A DNA stretch of 64,000 bases, from assembly GCF_001542815.1 (NCBI RefSeq), contig NZ_CP006992.1, positions 1,036,001 to 1,100,000 of the forward strand, in the 5' to 3' direction. How positions within the stretch are numbered: the first letter of the stretch is position 1; the number at the start of each line of letters is the position of its first letter. Shown here piece after piece: positions 7,849-15,913 of the stretch. The stretch is from Methylobacterium sp. AMS5 (lineage in GTDB: Bacteria; Pseudomonadota; Alphaproteobacteria; Rhizobiales; Beijerinckiaceae). A program made the position numbers and the translations under genes. The notes under the pieces are model-generated. The model saw only the letters and a program-made list of their open reading frames with translations, was not told the DNA's origin and did not search any database.

Positions 7849-8226
7849 CGCACAGGATGGCCAGTCTCTTACGGCCATGATCCTCCCGGGACGGGGCATC
7901 GCCCCGGGAGCGCATGACCGGGCATGACGCCCGGGTTTCTTCCTCCTCCGATGACTTTCCCGGGCCGACTCCGTCGGTCCGGTTTTTCGGTGTCCGGGCC
8001 CCTGATACGGCATCCGTTTGATCGAACTTGCGTCACGGCGGAAGCCGAGCGTTCCCCTCTCCCCGCGGGCGGGGAGAGGGGAAATCCGCCCTCCCGCAGG
8101 GATCAACCGGATTGAGACTGTCTCACTCACAAAACTCTCGATCTCTGACCGTTCTCGCGTTGGCGAGGACGGCGCGGCGGGCGTTTTCGAGAGACACTTG
8201 AATGGAGGCGCGTTCGCCCGCGCCGC
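7849..8226. other. Intergenic region with palindromes, no gene
   Basis: This region between the convergent frc1 and hydrolase genes holds no convincing reading frame. It contains a second hairpin around 7885-7913 (CTCCCGGG/CCCGGGAG arms) and the perfect palindrome described at 8052-8083. The rest shows nothing recognisable. Confidence 0.6.
8052..8083. repeat. Dispersed palindrome (CTCTCCCCGC type), copy 1
   Basis: TTCCCCTCTCCCCGC (8052-8066) and its exact complement (8069-8083) are separated by two bases. A shorter copy of the same palindrome is found at 22221-22244. Both are intergenic. Confidence 0.85.
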
Positions 8227-8946
8227 CTAACCGAAGAAATCGCCCAGGAAGAAGTCTACGGCCTGGCTCACCACGTCGGGATGGTAGGCATGCGGACCGT
8301 CATACTCGACGTAGGTGAGGTCGTAGCCCGCCGCCCGAAGCAGCCGGGCGTGGTTGCGGGCGCTCCGGTCGATCGGAATCTGCTCGTCGCGGGTGCCGTG
8401 CGACAGGAAGATTTTGGGCGCACCCGCCTGCACCTGCACCGACATGAACCCAGCGGACGACACGATCAGGTGGCTGACCCGGTCACCGTTGGTGAGCCCG
8501 AGGGACAGCGCGTAGCTGCCGCCGTCCGAATGGCCCGCGAAGGCGAGATGGCCCGGATCGATCAGGAACCGGTCGGCCACCTCGGCGAGCGCCCGGTCGA
8601 GCCGCTCCCGGTCCGGCCCGTTGCCGGCGATCACGAGATCCCAGGTCGGGTGCAGCGATTGCGGCGCGAGCAGCAGGAAGCCGCGCTGGTCCGCATGGGC
8701 TTCCAGCATCGGCAGGATCTTTTCGGCACTGCCGCCGCCGCCGTGGAACAGGACGACGAGCGGCGTCGGCAGGCGGGGGTCGATGTGCTCGGGCACGCGG
8801 AGCATCGCGTCGCGGGTCTCGAACAGACCGAGCGCGTGGCGGCCCGGCGGCAGCGGCGGCTTGCCCGGCAGCCGCGGCAGGAAGGCGAGCCGGCCGGCGA
8901 GCCGGGGATCGAGGGCAACCATCGGATCGAAGGGGGAGGAGGACAT
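8227..8946 (-). CDS. Alpha/beta hydrolase (carboxylesterase/phospholipase type)
   Basis: 239 residues. The oxyanion-hole strand is PLVVLFHGGGGSAE, the nucleophile elbow is AFAGHSDGGSYALSLG (Ser in GHSDG), the acid is in IFLSHGTRDEQIPID, and the catalytic His is in YVEYDGPHAYHPDVV. This is the complete triad of the phospholipase/carboxylesterase branch, small cytoplasmic esterases with unknown natural substrates. The ATG at 8946 was chosen because the frame upstream of it reads through the repeat element and looks non-coding. It faces frc1 tail to tail and has no obvious operon partner. Confidence 0.82.
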   Translation of the reverse strand: MSSSPFDPMVALDPRLAGRLAFLPRLPGKPPLPPGRHALGLFETRDAMLRVPEHIDPRLPTPLVVLFHGGGGSAEKILPMLEAHADQRGFLLLAPQSLHPTWDLVIAGNGPDRERLDRALAEVADRFLIDPGHLAFAGHSDGGSYALSLGLTNGDRVSHLIVSSAGFMSVQVQAGAPKIFLSHGTRDEQIPIDRSARNHARLLRAAGYDLTYVEYDGPHAYHPDVVSQAVDFFLGDFFG

Positions 8947-8976
8947 GGGGCGTCTCGCAGGTGGAGCCCAACGCCG

Positions 8977-9126
8977 CCCCTCATGCTGAGGTGCCCGCGA
9001 CAGCGGGCCTCGAAGCACCTCGGACCGGTCCTTCCCCATGCCCGGGAGGGACATCGGAAGGCTGTCTCGGGTCGTTCGCCGCGCGTGCTTCGAGGCTTTC
9101 GCTTCGCTCCGCACCTCAGCATGAGG
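8977..9126. repeat. Long inverted repeat (CTCATGCTGAGG family)
   Basis: CCCCTCATGCTGAGGTGC at 8977-8994 and its complement GCACCTCAGCATGAGG at 9111-9126 bracket about 115 bases, so the whole element can fold into one long stem-loop. A related CTCATGCTGAGG segment recurs at 42978. It lies between the hydrolase start and the oxc stop. Confidence 0.75.
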
Positions 9127-9220
9127 GACGGAGGGGCTTGCCGGACAAAAAAGGACCGCGGCGCCCATTTCGGGCACCGCGGTCCGGCTCAGTCGAAGCG
9201 GTCGGAGGGCAGTGCCCGCC

Positions 9221-10972
9221 TCACTTCTTCTTCAGGGTGCTCTGCGGGTTGAGGCTGCCGATATTGCCGCTCTCGCTGCCGGCGGCCGGGTCGATCTCCG
9301 CATTGATGAGGGTCGGCTTACCGGAATTCATCGCCTCGTCCACGGCCCGCTTCAGCTCGTCCGGCGTGGTGACGTTCACGCCGACGCCGCCGAAGGCCTC
9401 CATCATCTTGTCGTAGCGGGAATTCTTGACGAAGACGGTGGTACCCGGATCGCGGCCGGTCGGATCGGTGTCGGTGCCGCGATAGATGCCGTTGTTGTTG
9501 AAGATGACGATGCAGACCGGCAGCTCGTAGCGGCAGATGGTCTCCACCTCCATGCCGGAGAAGCCGAAGGCCGAGTCGCCCTCGACCGCCAGCACCGGCT
9601 TGCCGGTCTCGACAGCCGCCGCGACGGCGAAGCCCATGCCGATGCCCATCACGCCCCAGGTGCCGACGTCCAGGCGCTTGCGCGGCTGGTACATGTCGAT
9701 GATGCCGCGGGCGAGATCGAGGGTGTTGGCGCCCTCGTTGACGAGGATCGCGTCGGGCCGCTCCTTGATGACGGTCCGGAGCGCCCCGAGTGCCGAGTGG
9801 AAGCACATCGGCGAGGAGTCCTTCATCAGCTTCGGGGCCATCTTGGCGATGTTGGCCTCGCGCTTGCTCCGCAGCGTCTCCAGCCAGTCGGAGGGCGCGC
9901 CCTTCCAGTCCTTGCGGATGCCGTCGAGCAGCGCTTCGACGCAGGACCCGATATCGCCCACCACCGGCGCGACGATCTCGACGTTCGAGTCCATCTCGCG
10001 CGGCTCGATGTCGATCTGGATGAAGCGCTTCGAGCCGGGCTCGCCCCAGGTCTTGCCCTTGCCGTGGGAGAGCAGCCAGTTCAGGCGGGCGCCCACCAGC
10101 AGCACCACGTCGGAATCCTTGAGCGCGGTGGAGCGGGCCGCACCGGCCGAGAGCGGGTGGGTGTCGGGCAGGAGGCCCTTGGCCATGCTCATCGGCACGT
10201 AGGGGATGCCGCTCTCCTCGACGAGCGCGCGCACCGCCTCGTCGGCCTGGGCGTAGGCCGCGCCCTTGCCGAGGATGATGAGCGGACGCTCGGCCGACTT
10301 CAGCACGTCGAGCGCCCGGGCGATGGCGGACGGGGCCGGGAGTTGGGCCGGGGCCGCGTCGATCACCTTGACCAGCGAGCGCGCGCCGAGATCGGCGTCG
10401 ATGACTTGCGAAAAGAGCTTGGCGGGCAGATCGAGATAGACGCCGCCGGGCCGGCCGGAGACGGCGGCACGGATCGCGCGCGCCACGCCGATGCCGATAT
10501 CGGCGGCGTGCAGCACGCGGAAGGCGGCCTTGCAGAGCGGCTTGGCGATGGCGAGCTGATCCATCTCCTCGTAGTCGCCCTGCTGCAGATCGACGATCTC
10601 ACGCTCGGAGGAGCCGGAGATCAGGATCATCGGGAAGCAGTTGGTGGTGGCGTTGGCCAGCGCGGTCAGGCCGTTGAGGAAGCCCGGCGCCGAGACTGTA
10701 AGGCAGATGCCCGGCTTCTTGGTGAGGAAGCCGGCGATCGCGGCGGCGTTGCCCGCGTTCTGCTCGTGGCGGAAGGAGATGACCCGCAGACCCTCGGCCT
10801 GGGCCAGACGGCCGAGATCGGTGATCGGGATACCGGGCACGTTATAGATCGTCTCGATGCCGTTGAGCTTGAGCGCGTCGATGACGAGGTGGAAGCCATC
10901 CGTCAGCTCCGGCTCCTCGTGGGGCATCGCGCCCGCGGTGATCGCGTCGATGTTCTGGGCCTGGACGGTCAT
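9221..10972 (-). CDS. oxc: Oxalyl-CoA decarboxylase
   Basis: 583 residues; a thiamine-diphosphate enzyme that turns oxalyl-CoA into formyl-CoA and CO2. Key residues can be matched to the Oxalobacter enzyme with an offset of 14: the ThDP-activating Glu70 ([11 protein letters not shown]) and Tyr134-Glu135 (QQGDYEE). The ThDP/Mg motif is [14 protein letters not shown]...FNNNGIY, with GDS in place of the usual GDG. The ATG at 10972 follows AAGGGAGA; upstream in-frame codons run through the operator region and are non-coding. The gene has its own operator copy 142 bases upstream and is convergent with nothing on its own strand. Together with frc it makes the complete oxalate-to-formate cycle. Identification is sure. 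Confidence 0.97.
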   Translation of the reverse strand: MTVQAQNIDAITAGAMPHEEPELTDGFHLVIDALKLNGIETIYNVPGIPITDLGRLAQAEGLRVISFRHEQNAGNAAAIAGFLTKKPGICLTVSAPGFLNGLTALANATTNCFPMILISGSSEREIVDLQQGDYEEMDQLAIAKPLCKAAFRVLHAADIGIGVARAIRAAVSGRPGGVYLDLPAKLFSQVIDADLGARSLVKVIDAAPAQLPAPSAIARALDVLKSAERPLIILGKGAAYAQADEAVRALVEESGIPYVPMSMAKGLLPDTHPLSAGAARSTALKDSDVVLLVGARLNWLLSHGKGKTWGEPGSKRFIQIDIEPREMDSNVEIVAPVVGDIGSCVEALLDGIRKDWKGAPSDWLETLRSKREANIAKMAPKLMKDSSPMCFHSALGALRTVIKERPDAILVNEGANTLDLARGIIDMYQPRKRLDVGTWGVMGIGMGFAVAAAVETGKPVLAVEGDSAFGFSGMEVETICRYELPVCIVIFNNNGIYRGTDTDPTGRDPGTTVFVKNSRYDKMMEAFGGVGVNVTTPDELKRAVDEAMNSGKPTLINAEIDPAAGSESGNIGSLNPQSTLKKK

Positions 10973-11113
10973 GCGGCGTTCTCCCTTATGGTGCGGATGC
11001 TCTTGTCCGGCGCGGGGCCCGATGGCGTCAGGCCGGGCTCGTTTCGCGCCTGCTGCTGCGCCGCGCGCAGCGTGCGGACCGGTCTCGAGTGGCCGGTCTT
11101 GTTGCGACACATC

Positions 11114-11130
11114 TGGCATACCAAATACCA
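11114..11130. promoter_or_regulatory. Oxalate-regulon operator 2 (oxc)
   Basis: The plus strand reads TGGCAT-ACCAA-ATACCA, a copy of the WGGYAT-N5-ATRCCA repeat, 142 bases upstream of the oxc start codon and inside the probable oxc promoter region. Confidence 0.7.
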
Positions 11131-11507
11131 ATGAGTCGGTCAAACGAAACACGTGGCTCTGCGTGCCCCCACGTGAGGCGCCGGAGGAGCGGTCGAAACA
11201 GGGGCTGCGGGGGTCGCCGGATCCAGGGTTTCGGGGATGACGCGTCGAGAGACAGGCCGCCCGGCATCCGGCGGCCATGGTTCCTCGAAGGGAAGTCCGA
11301 CGGCGGACTTGTCTTCAGCGTTTTCTGATCACACTCGGCACGGTCCCGAAGCGCGATCCGGCCTCGTCGTGGGTCGCCGGCCAGATTGGCTACGGGTCGA
11401 GACACCGGCCCGCTGTGACACCGCGAAAGCGTTGAAGGCATGGTTGGCGAAGGGCGGCCGAGGGGCCGGCGCGAGGAACTCCGCTGCCGGGAGTTCGGCT
11501 GGGGCGG
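11131..11507. other. Intergenic region between oxc and oxlT1, no gene seen
   Basis: The stretch upstream of oxc holds no frame with gene-like features or a ribosome-binding site. Apart from operator 2 on one side and the oxlT1 terminator on the other, nothing is recognised. Confidence 0.5.
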
Positions 11508-11540
11508 CCGCCGCCTCGACGCGAGCCGTCGAGGCGGCGG
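11508..11540 (-). terminator. Hairpin after oxlT1
   Basis: A perfect 14-bp stem (CCGCCGCCTCGACG at 11508-11521 against 11527-11540) has a 5-base loop and begins 17 bases after the oxlT1 stop on the minus strand. It lacks a T-run. Confidence 0.65.
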
Positions 11541-11557
11541 ACCATCATTCGAGGCCC

Positions 11558-12883
11558 TCAGGCCAGCGTCACGGCGCGAGCTTCCGCCGCGTCGGCGATC
11601 TCAGCCTCCGCCGCGAGGTAGCGCCGCCGCATCGGCTTCAGCACGAAGACCGCCAGCGCCGCGGCCAGGATGTTCAGCCCGATGATGAGGCCGAACACCG
11701 CCGACCAGCCGTAGGACGCCGACAGCACGCTGGCGAAGGGGACGAGGAAGGCCGCCGTACCCTTGGCCGTATAGAGGAGGCCGGCGTTGCTGGCGGCGTA
11801 GTTCGAGCCGAACGTGTCGCCGCAGGTGGCTGGGAACAGCGAGTAGATCTCCCCGAACACGCCGAAATACATCGCCGTACACAGAACGAAGACGACCGGA
11901 TTACGCCCGTAGCCGAGGAGCAGAATGCAGGCCGTCGCCGCAATCACGAAGGCAATGAACATCGTGTTCTCGCGGCCGATGTTGTCGGACACCCAGCCGA
12001 AGAAGGGCCGGCCGAACCCGTCGAAGATGCGGTCGAGCGAGATCGCCAGGGTGAGCGCGGCCATCTGCAGGCCGAACAGGTTCATCGTCACGTCGGCGAC
12101 CTTGAAGTCGTGGGCGATCGGCGCGATCTGCGCCGCCGCCATCAGGCCGCCGGAGGCGACCATCACGAACATCGCGTACATCGTCCAGAATACGGGGGTG
12201 CGCACCGCTTCCTTCGGGCTGCGGTCGATCTTGGTCTGGGGAAGGCGCAGGTTCTTGCGCCGGATCGGCACGGCGACCGAGGGCTTGCGCAGGAAGAAGG
12301 ACAGCAGGACGACGACCGCGCCCTGGCCGAGGCCGAACACGAGGAAGGCCTGGGCATAGCCGCTGGCGGCGATCATGTTGGCGATCGGGATCACCGTGAT
12401 CGCCGCGCCCGCGCCGAAGCCCGCCGCGGTCGCGCCCGCCGCCAGCCCGCGCCGGTCCGGAAACCATTTCAGGGCGTTGCCGACGCAGGTGCCGTAGACC
12501 GAGCCCGCGCCGATGCCGCCGATCACCGCGGCGGTGTAGAGCAGGAAGAGGGAGTCGGCATAGGCGTTCAGGGCCCAGGACAGGGCGATCATGACGCCGC
12601 CGAAGCAGACCACGATCCGCGGCCCGTAGCGATCGACGAACCACGTCTCGACCGGCACGAGCCAGGTTTCGGTGGCGACGAAGATCGTGAAGGCGAACTG
12701 GATCGCCGTACGCCCCCATTGGTGCTGCGCATCGATCGGATCGACGAAGAGCGTCCAGCCATACTGAAGGTTGGCGATCATGGCCATGCAGAGCACGCCG
12801 AAGGCCAGTTGCCACCACTTGGTGGAAGGCGCATCCGAAGGCGCCTGGAGCGGCGCGTGTTGCTCTGCCGGTTGGTGTACCAT
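11558..12883 (-). CDS. Oxalate/formate antiporter-like MFS transporter 1
   Basis: 441 residues with about 12 membrane helices; OFA family of the major facilitator superfamily. The two charged residues needed by Oxalobacter OxlT can be matched: the Lys in GLLYTAKGTAAFLVP (OxlT Lys355) and the Arg in DRIFDGFGRPFFGWVSD (OxlT Arg272). It probably exchanges oxalate for formate across the inner membrane, or imports oxalate. The ATG at 12883 follows CAGGGAGAGAA. It lies downstream of a second, similar transporter on the same strand but has its own operator at 12945-12961 and its own terminator. Family sure; exchange stoichiometry not visible. Confidence 0.92.
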   Translation of the reverse strand: MVHQPAEQHAPLQAPSDAPSTKWWQLAFGVLCMAMIANLQYGWTLFVDPIDAQHQWGRTAIQFAFTIFVATETWLVPVETWFVDRYGPRIVVCFGGVMIALSWALNAYADSLFLLYTAAVIGGIGAGSVYGTCVGNALKWFPDRRGLAAGATAAGFGAGAAITVIPIANMIAASGYAQAFLVFGLGQGAVVVLLSFFLRKPSVAVPIRRKNLRLPQTKIDRSPKEAVRTPVFWTMYAMFVMVASGGLMAAAQIAPIAHDFKVADVTMNLFGLQMAALTLAISLDRIFDGFGRPFFGWVSDNIGRENTMFIAFVIAATACILLLGYGRNPVVFVLCTAMYFGVFGEIYSLFPATCGDTFGSNYAASNAGLLYTAKGTAAFLVPFASVLSASYGWSAVFGLIIGLNILAAALAVFVLKPMRRRYLAAEAEIADAAEARAVTLA

Positions 12884-12944
12884 CCGGTTCTCTCCCTGAA
12901 CGTTTCTCGTGCTCCCCTGGCGCCGCATCATGCACAATGATGCT

Positions 12945-12961
12945 AGGCATACAATATACCA
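12945..12961. promoter_or_regulatory. Oxalate-regulon operator 3 (oxlT1)
   Basis: The plus strand reads AGGCAT-ACAAT-ATACCA, one base off the best copies, 62 bases upstream of the oxlT1 start codon. It fits the WGGYAT-N5-ATRCCA pattern shared by six sites in the island. Confidence 0.65.
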
Positions 12962-13114
12962 GAGCAGAAAGTCCGTCCGCGATGCTGCGGCAACCCGGCA
13001 CACCGGGCGACGGCATCGGCGCGCGCACTTCAAAGAATGCGCGGCGTCGGGACCGGAAAACGCGTCGGCGCGCACCGGGCGTCTGAGCCCGGCACGCGCC
13101 GACATTCTTCGAAA

Positions 13115-13134
13115 GGCCGGGCGGCGGCCCGGCC
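13115..13134 (-). terminator. Hairpin after oxlT2
   Basis: GGCCGGGC and GCCCGGCC arms flank GGCG, 12 bases after the oxlT2 stop and followed on the minus strand by TTTC. A second imperfect GC-rich stem (GTCGGCGCG.../...CGCGCCGAC) lies at about 13063-13103. Confidence 0.6.
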
Positions 13135-13145
13135 TGTGCGCGGCC

Positions 13146-14441
13146 TCAGTGGGCGGAGACCGTCTCCGGCTTGGCCTCCAAGGCGGCCGACTCCCGCGTG
13201 TAGGCCTGCCGCATCGGCTTGAGGACGAAGATCGCCATCAGCGCCGCGAGGATGTTGAGCGCGGCGGCCGCCAGGAACACCGCGTGCCAGCTCCCCGTCA
13301 TCGTCGTGAGGATGCTGGTATAGGGCACGATCAGCGCCGCCGTGCCCTTGGCGGTGTAGAGCAGGCCGGCATTGGTGGCGGCGTATTTCGAGCCGAAGGT
13401 GTCGCCGCAAGTCGCTGGGAACAGCGAGTAGATCTCGCCCCAGGCGAAGAACACCAGACCGGTCAGGATCACGAACAGGATCGGGTCCTGGCCGAACTGG
13501 CTCAGCAGGTAGATGCCCACACCCTCGATGCCGAAGGAAAGGAACATCGTGTTCTCACGGCCGATATGGTCGGAGATCCAGCCGAAGAGCGGGCGCGTCA
13601 CGCCGTTGAGCACCCGGTCGATCGTGGCGGCGAAAGTCAGCGCCGGCAGGGTGATCCCCAGCAGGCTCACCGGCACGTCGGCGATATGGAAGTCCTTGGC
13701 GATGGGGCCGAGCTGGGCGGTGGCCATCAGGCCGCCGGCCGCCATCATCACGAACATCGCGTACATCACCCAGAAGATCGGGGTGCGCACCATCTCGCCG
13801 GGCGTGAAGTCGCGGCGGCTCTGGCTGACGCGGGCGATCTCGGGCACCTGCCCCTTCTTCGGCGCCACCAGAAACAGCGCGATCAACATCACGATCAGGC
13901 CCTGGCCGATGCCGAACCAGAAGAAGGCGGCCTCGTAGCCGTAATGGTGGATCACCGCCTGGATCGGCACAACGGTGAGCGCCGAGCCCGCGCCGAAGCC
14001 CATGGCGGTGAGGCCCGCAGCCAGACCGCGCCGGTCGGGGAACCACTTCAGCGAATTGCCGACGCAGGTGCCGTAGACCGCGCCCGCACCGGTGCCGCCA
14101 ACGGCCGCCCCGACATAGAGCAGCCAGAGCGTGTCGGCGTAGGCGTTGATCACCCAGGCCAGCCCGCACAACAGGCCGCCGACGAGCGTCACGGCCCGCG
14201 GGCCGTACTTGTCGACGAACCAGCCCTCGATCGGCACCAGCCACGTCTCGGTGAGGACGAACAGGGTGAAAGCGACTTGGATCGCGGCGCGGTCCCAGCC
14301 GTGCCGTTCCTGCATCGGGTTGACGAAGAACGTCCAGCCGTACTGCATATTGGCGATCATGCACATGCAGACGATGCCGAACACCAATTGCAGCCATCGG
14401 CTCGTCGGTGGTGGAACGTATGTTGTCGTGGGTTGGGTCAT
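13146..14441 (-). CDS. Oxalate/formate antiporter-like MFS transporter 2
   Basis: 431 residues, close paralogue of the transporter at 11558-12883 with the same helix pattern. GLLYTAKGTAALIVP holds the Lys matching OxlT Lys355, and DRVLNGVTRPLFGWISD the Arg matching Arg272. The two genes are in tandem, 262 bases apart, and look like an old duplication. The ATG at 14441 follows CTGGAGATG; an in-frame ATG at 14492 would add 17 residues without a better ribosome-binding site. Unlike oxlT1 it has no close TGGTAT operator: the nearest is at 14910-14926, nearly 470 bases upstream, beside the divergent CBS gene. The upstream 80 bases are AT-rich. Family sure; specificity may differ from paralogue 1. 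Confidence 0.9.
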   Translation of the reverse strand: MTQPTTTYVPPPTSRWLQLVFGIVCMCMIANMQYGWTFFVNPMQERHGWDRAAIQVAFTLFVLTETWLVPIEGWFVDKYGPRAVTLVGGLLCGLAWVINAYADTLWLLYVGAAVGGTGAGAVYGTCVGNSLKWFPDRRGLAAGLTAMGFGAGSALTVVPIQAVIHHYGYEAAFFWFGIGQGLIVMLIALFLVAPKKGQVPEIARVSQSRRDFTPGEMVRTPIFWVMYAMFVMMAAGGLMATAQLGPIAKDFHIADVPVSLLGITLPALTFAATIDRVLNGVTRPLFGWISDHIGRENTMFLSFGIEGVGIYLLSQFGQDPILFVILTGLVFFAWGEIYSLFPATCGDTFGSKYAATNAGLLYTAKGTAALIVPYTSILTTMTGSWHAVFLAAAALNILAALMAIFVLKPMRQAYTRESAALEAKPETVSAH

Positions 14442-14909
14442 GGACGCATCTCCAGTGTACGCTCGATTTTTCCGAGCTTTTTGGCCGCTCAATTTCTCGA
14501 TTATTTTTCGAATATGACTTTAAATATTCTCTGACGCGAAATGACTGCCTGAGCAGACCATCGCGTTCTTCCGGTCGATTCTTGGGGCCGCATCCCACTC
14601 GATCACATCGGATCGGCGGATCCGGACCATCGTTTCAACGCGCCCTCTTTCGACGAACCGGCAGCTACCTCGTCGGAATGCGCTCACGAAGCCGAAGGCA
14701 CCGCCCCGGACGAACTCTCCCGGTTCCCGGGGACACCCTGCGAGGACGACGGCAAGGCTTTCGCGCAGCCCTGGATCAGGGGCAGGACATGCCTCGGATC
14801 ATGCCGCACCGGCCTAACGGAGGACGTCCAAGCAGGTCGATTTGGCGGGTCGATCTTGCCAATCCCGCCCGGACGCCGGCACCATAATTCAAAACGCAGG
14901 ATTGACAAT
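14442..14909. other. Intergenic region upstream of oxlT2 and the CBS gene
   Basis: No gene is seen in this stretch. The oxlT2-proximal part (about 14465-14530) is AT-rich with short runs of T and A and probably carries the oxlT2 promoter. The rest has normal GC content and no recognised signal. Confidence 0.5.
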
Positions 14910-14926
14910 AGGTATGCTGTATACCA
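14910..14926. promoter_or_regulatory. Oxalate-regulon operator 4 (CBS-unknown-P-loop genes)
   Basis: The sequence is AGGTAT-GCTGT-ATACCA. A TTGACA that could serve as a -35 box lies just before it at 14902-14907, so a bound repressor would cover the promoter. It is 53 bases upstream of the GTG start of the CBS gene. Confidence 0.65.
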
Positions 14927-14978
14927 GCCTGCGTTCAAAGGCGGCCCCGTTCGAGAGGCATGCCGATGGAGGAGCGCC

Positions 14979-15443
14979 GTGTTTGGAACGATGCGCCGTG
15001 AGCCGGATGCCGCGGGCGTCCGCACCATCCACCGGGACCGATCCGTGGCCGAGGCAGCGCAACTCCTCGCCCAGCCGGGAACGGGCGCGCTCGTCGTCGT
15101 CGAGGGCGATGCCGACGCAACGGTGACGGGTCTGCTGACCCAGCGCGACATCTTCCGCGCGGTGGCGGCCGAGGGCCCCGAGATCTACAGCCGCAGCGTC
15201 TGGCTCATCACCGATCACGACTTTCCCGCGGTCGATGTCGGCGCTTCGGCGCAGGAGCGGCTGAAGACCTTCTGCGAGCGGAAGGTCGATCACATCGCCC
15301 TGATGGATTCCTGCCGCATCAGCGCGATCCTGAGCATCTGGGACTGCGCTGGCCAAGGGGTCGGTCAAGGGGTCGGTCAAGATCGTAGCCGAGATCTTGG
15401 CCAAGCACCGGCGACAAACCCGCCGGCATTGCCGCATACGTGA
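14979..15443 (+). CDS. CBS-pair (Bateman) domain protein
   Basis: 154 residues. Two CBS repeats can be seen: VRTIHRDRSVAEAAQLLAQPGTGALVVVE..TVTGLLTQRDIFRAVA, and then VDVGASAQERLKTFCERKVDHIALMDSCRISAILSIWD. CBS pairs bind adenosyl ligands such as AMP, ATP or SAM and usually regulate a partner. The GTG at 14979 was chosen because GGAGG lies 6 bases upstream. The tail after the second CBS (GQGVGQGVGQDRSRDLG...) comes from a 12-base direct repeat and has low complexity, so the C-terminus may be altered by slippage. It is the first gene behind oxalate operator 4. Confidence 0.75.
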   Translation: MFGTMRREPDAAGVRTIHRDRSVAEAAQLLAQPGTGALVVVEGDADATVTGLLTQRDIFRAVAAEGPEIYSRSVWLITDHDFPAVDVGASAQERLKTFCERKVDHIALMDSCRISAILSIWDCAGQGVGQGVGQDRSRDLGQAPATNPPALPHT

Positions 15444-15597
15444 AGGCGCACGGCTCACAGTGAGCGCAAATGGAGCGCCGGACACGACGCATCTCGTTAT
15501 GGATTCATGCCTGCCGGGAGCAGGCACCGTTTACCGAGCGTTGTGCGAGAACGATCCGGAACAGGTTGGAAGACGAGTCCGAGAAAAGGCGTCAGCC

Positions 15598-15891
15598 ATG
15601 GAAAACCCGATGAAATATCTGACCGTCGTCGAATGCCCGATCGTCTTTCCGGGCGAGAACGAATTCGGTGCGTCGAGCATCGATATGCTTCCCCGTCTCG
15701 GCATCGCCGGCGGGCTGGAGAGCCGCCACATCCGCGTTCTGGACGAGCGCATCATCGCGGTGTGCATCTGGCGCAGCTCGTTCTGCGCCAAGCTGTTCTT
15801 CGACACCGCGTGGCACGAGCGGGCGGCGAGCCTGTGGGGCGAGGCCTACCAGATCCGGTTCGAGGCGATCGAGAACGCCTCCGCCGCCTGA
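15598..15891 (+). CDS. Uncharacterised 97-residue protein
   Basis: 97 residues (MENPMKYLTVVECPIVFPG at the start, WGEAYQIRFEAIENASAA at the end). The alternation of short strands and helices is reminiscent of small ferredoxin-like or dimeric alpha-beta barrel proteins, but no motif proves it. It contains three cysteines (one near the N-terminus, two in the middle). It follows the CBS gene by 154 bases and precedes the P-loop gene by 22 bases, so it is probably cotranscribed with the latter. No function is claimed; its position behind oxalate operator 4 is the only clue. Confidence 0.6.
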   Translation: MENPMKYLTVVECPIVFPGENEFGASSIDMLPRLGIAGGLESRHIRVLDERIIAVCIWRSSFCAKLFFDTAWHERAASLWGEAYQIRFEAIENASAA

Positions 15892-15913
15892 TCGAAACCG
15901 GGAGGGGCGAGCG

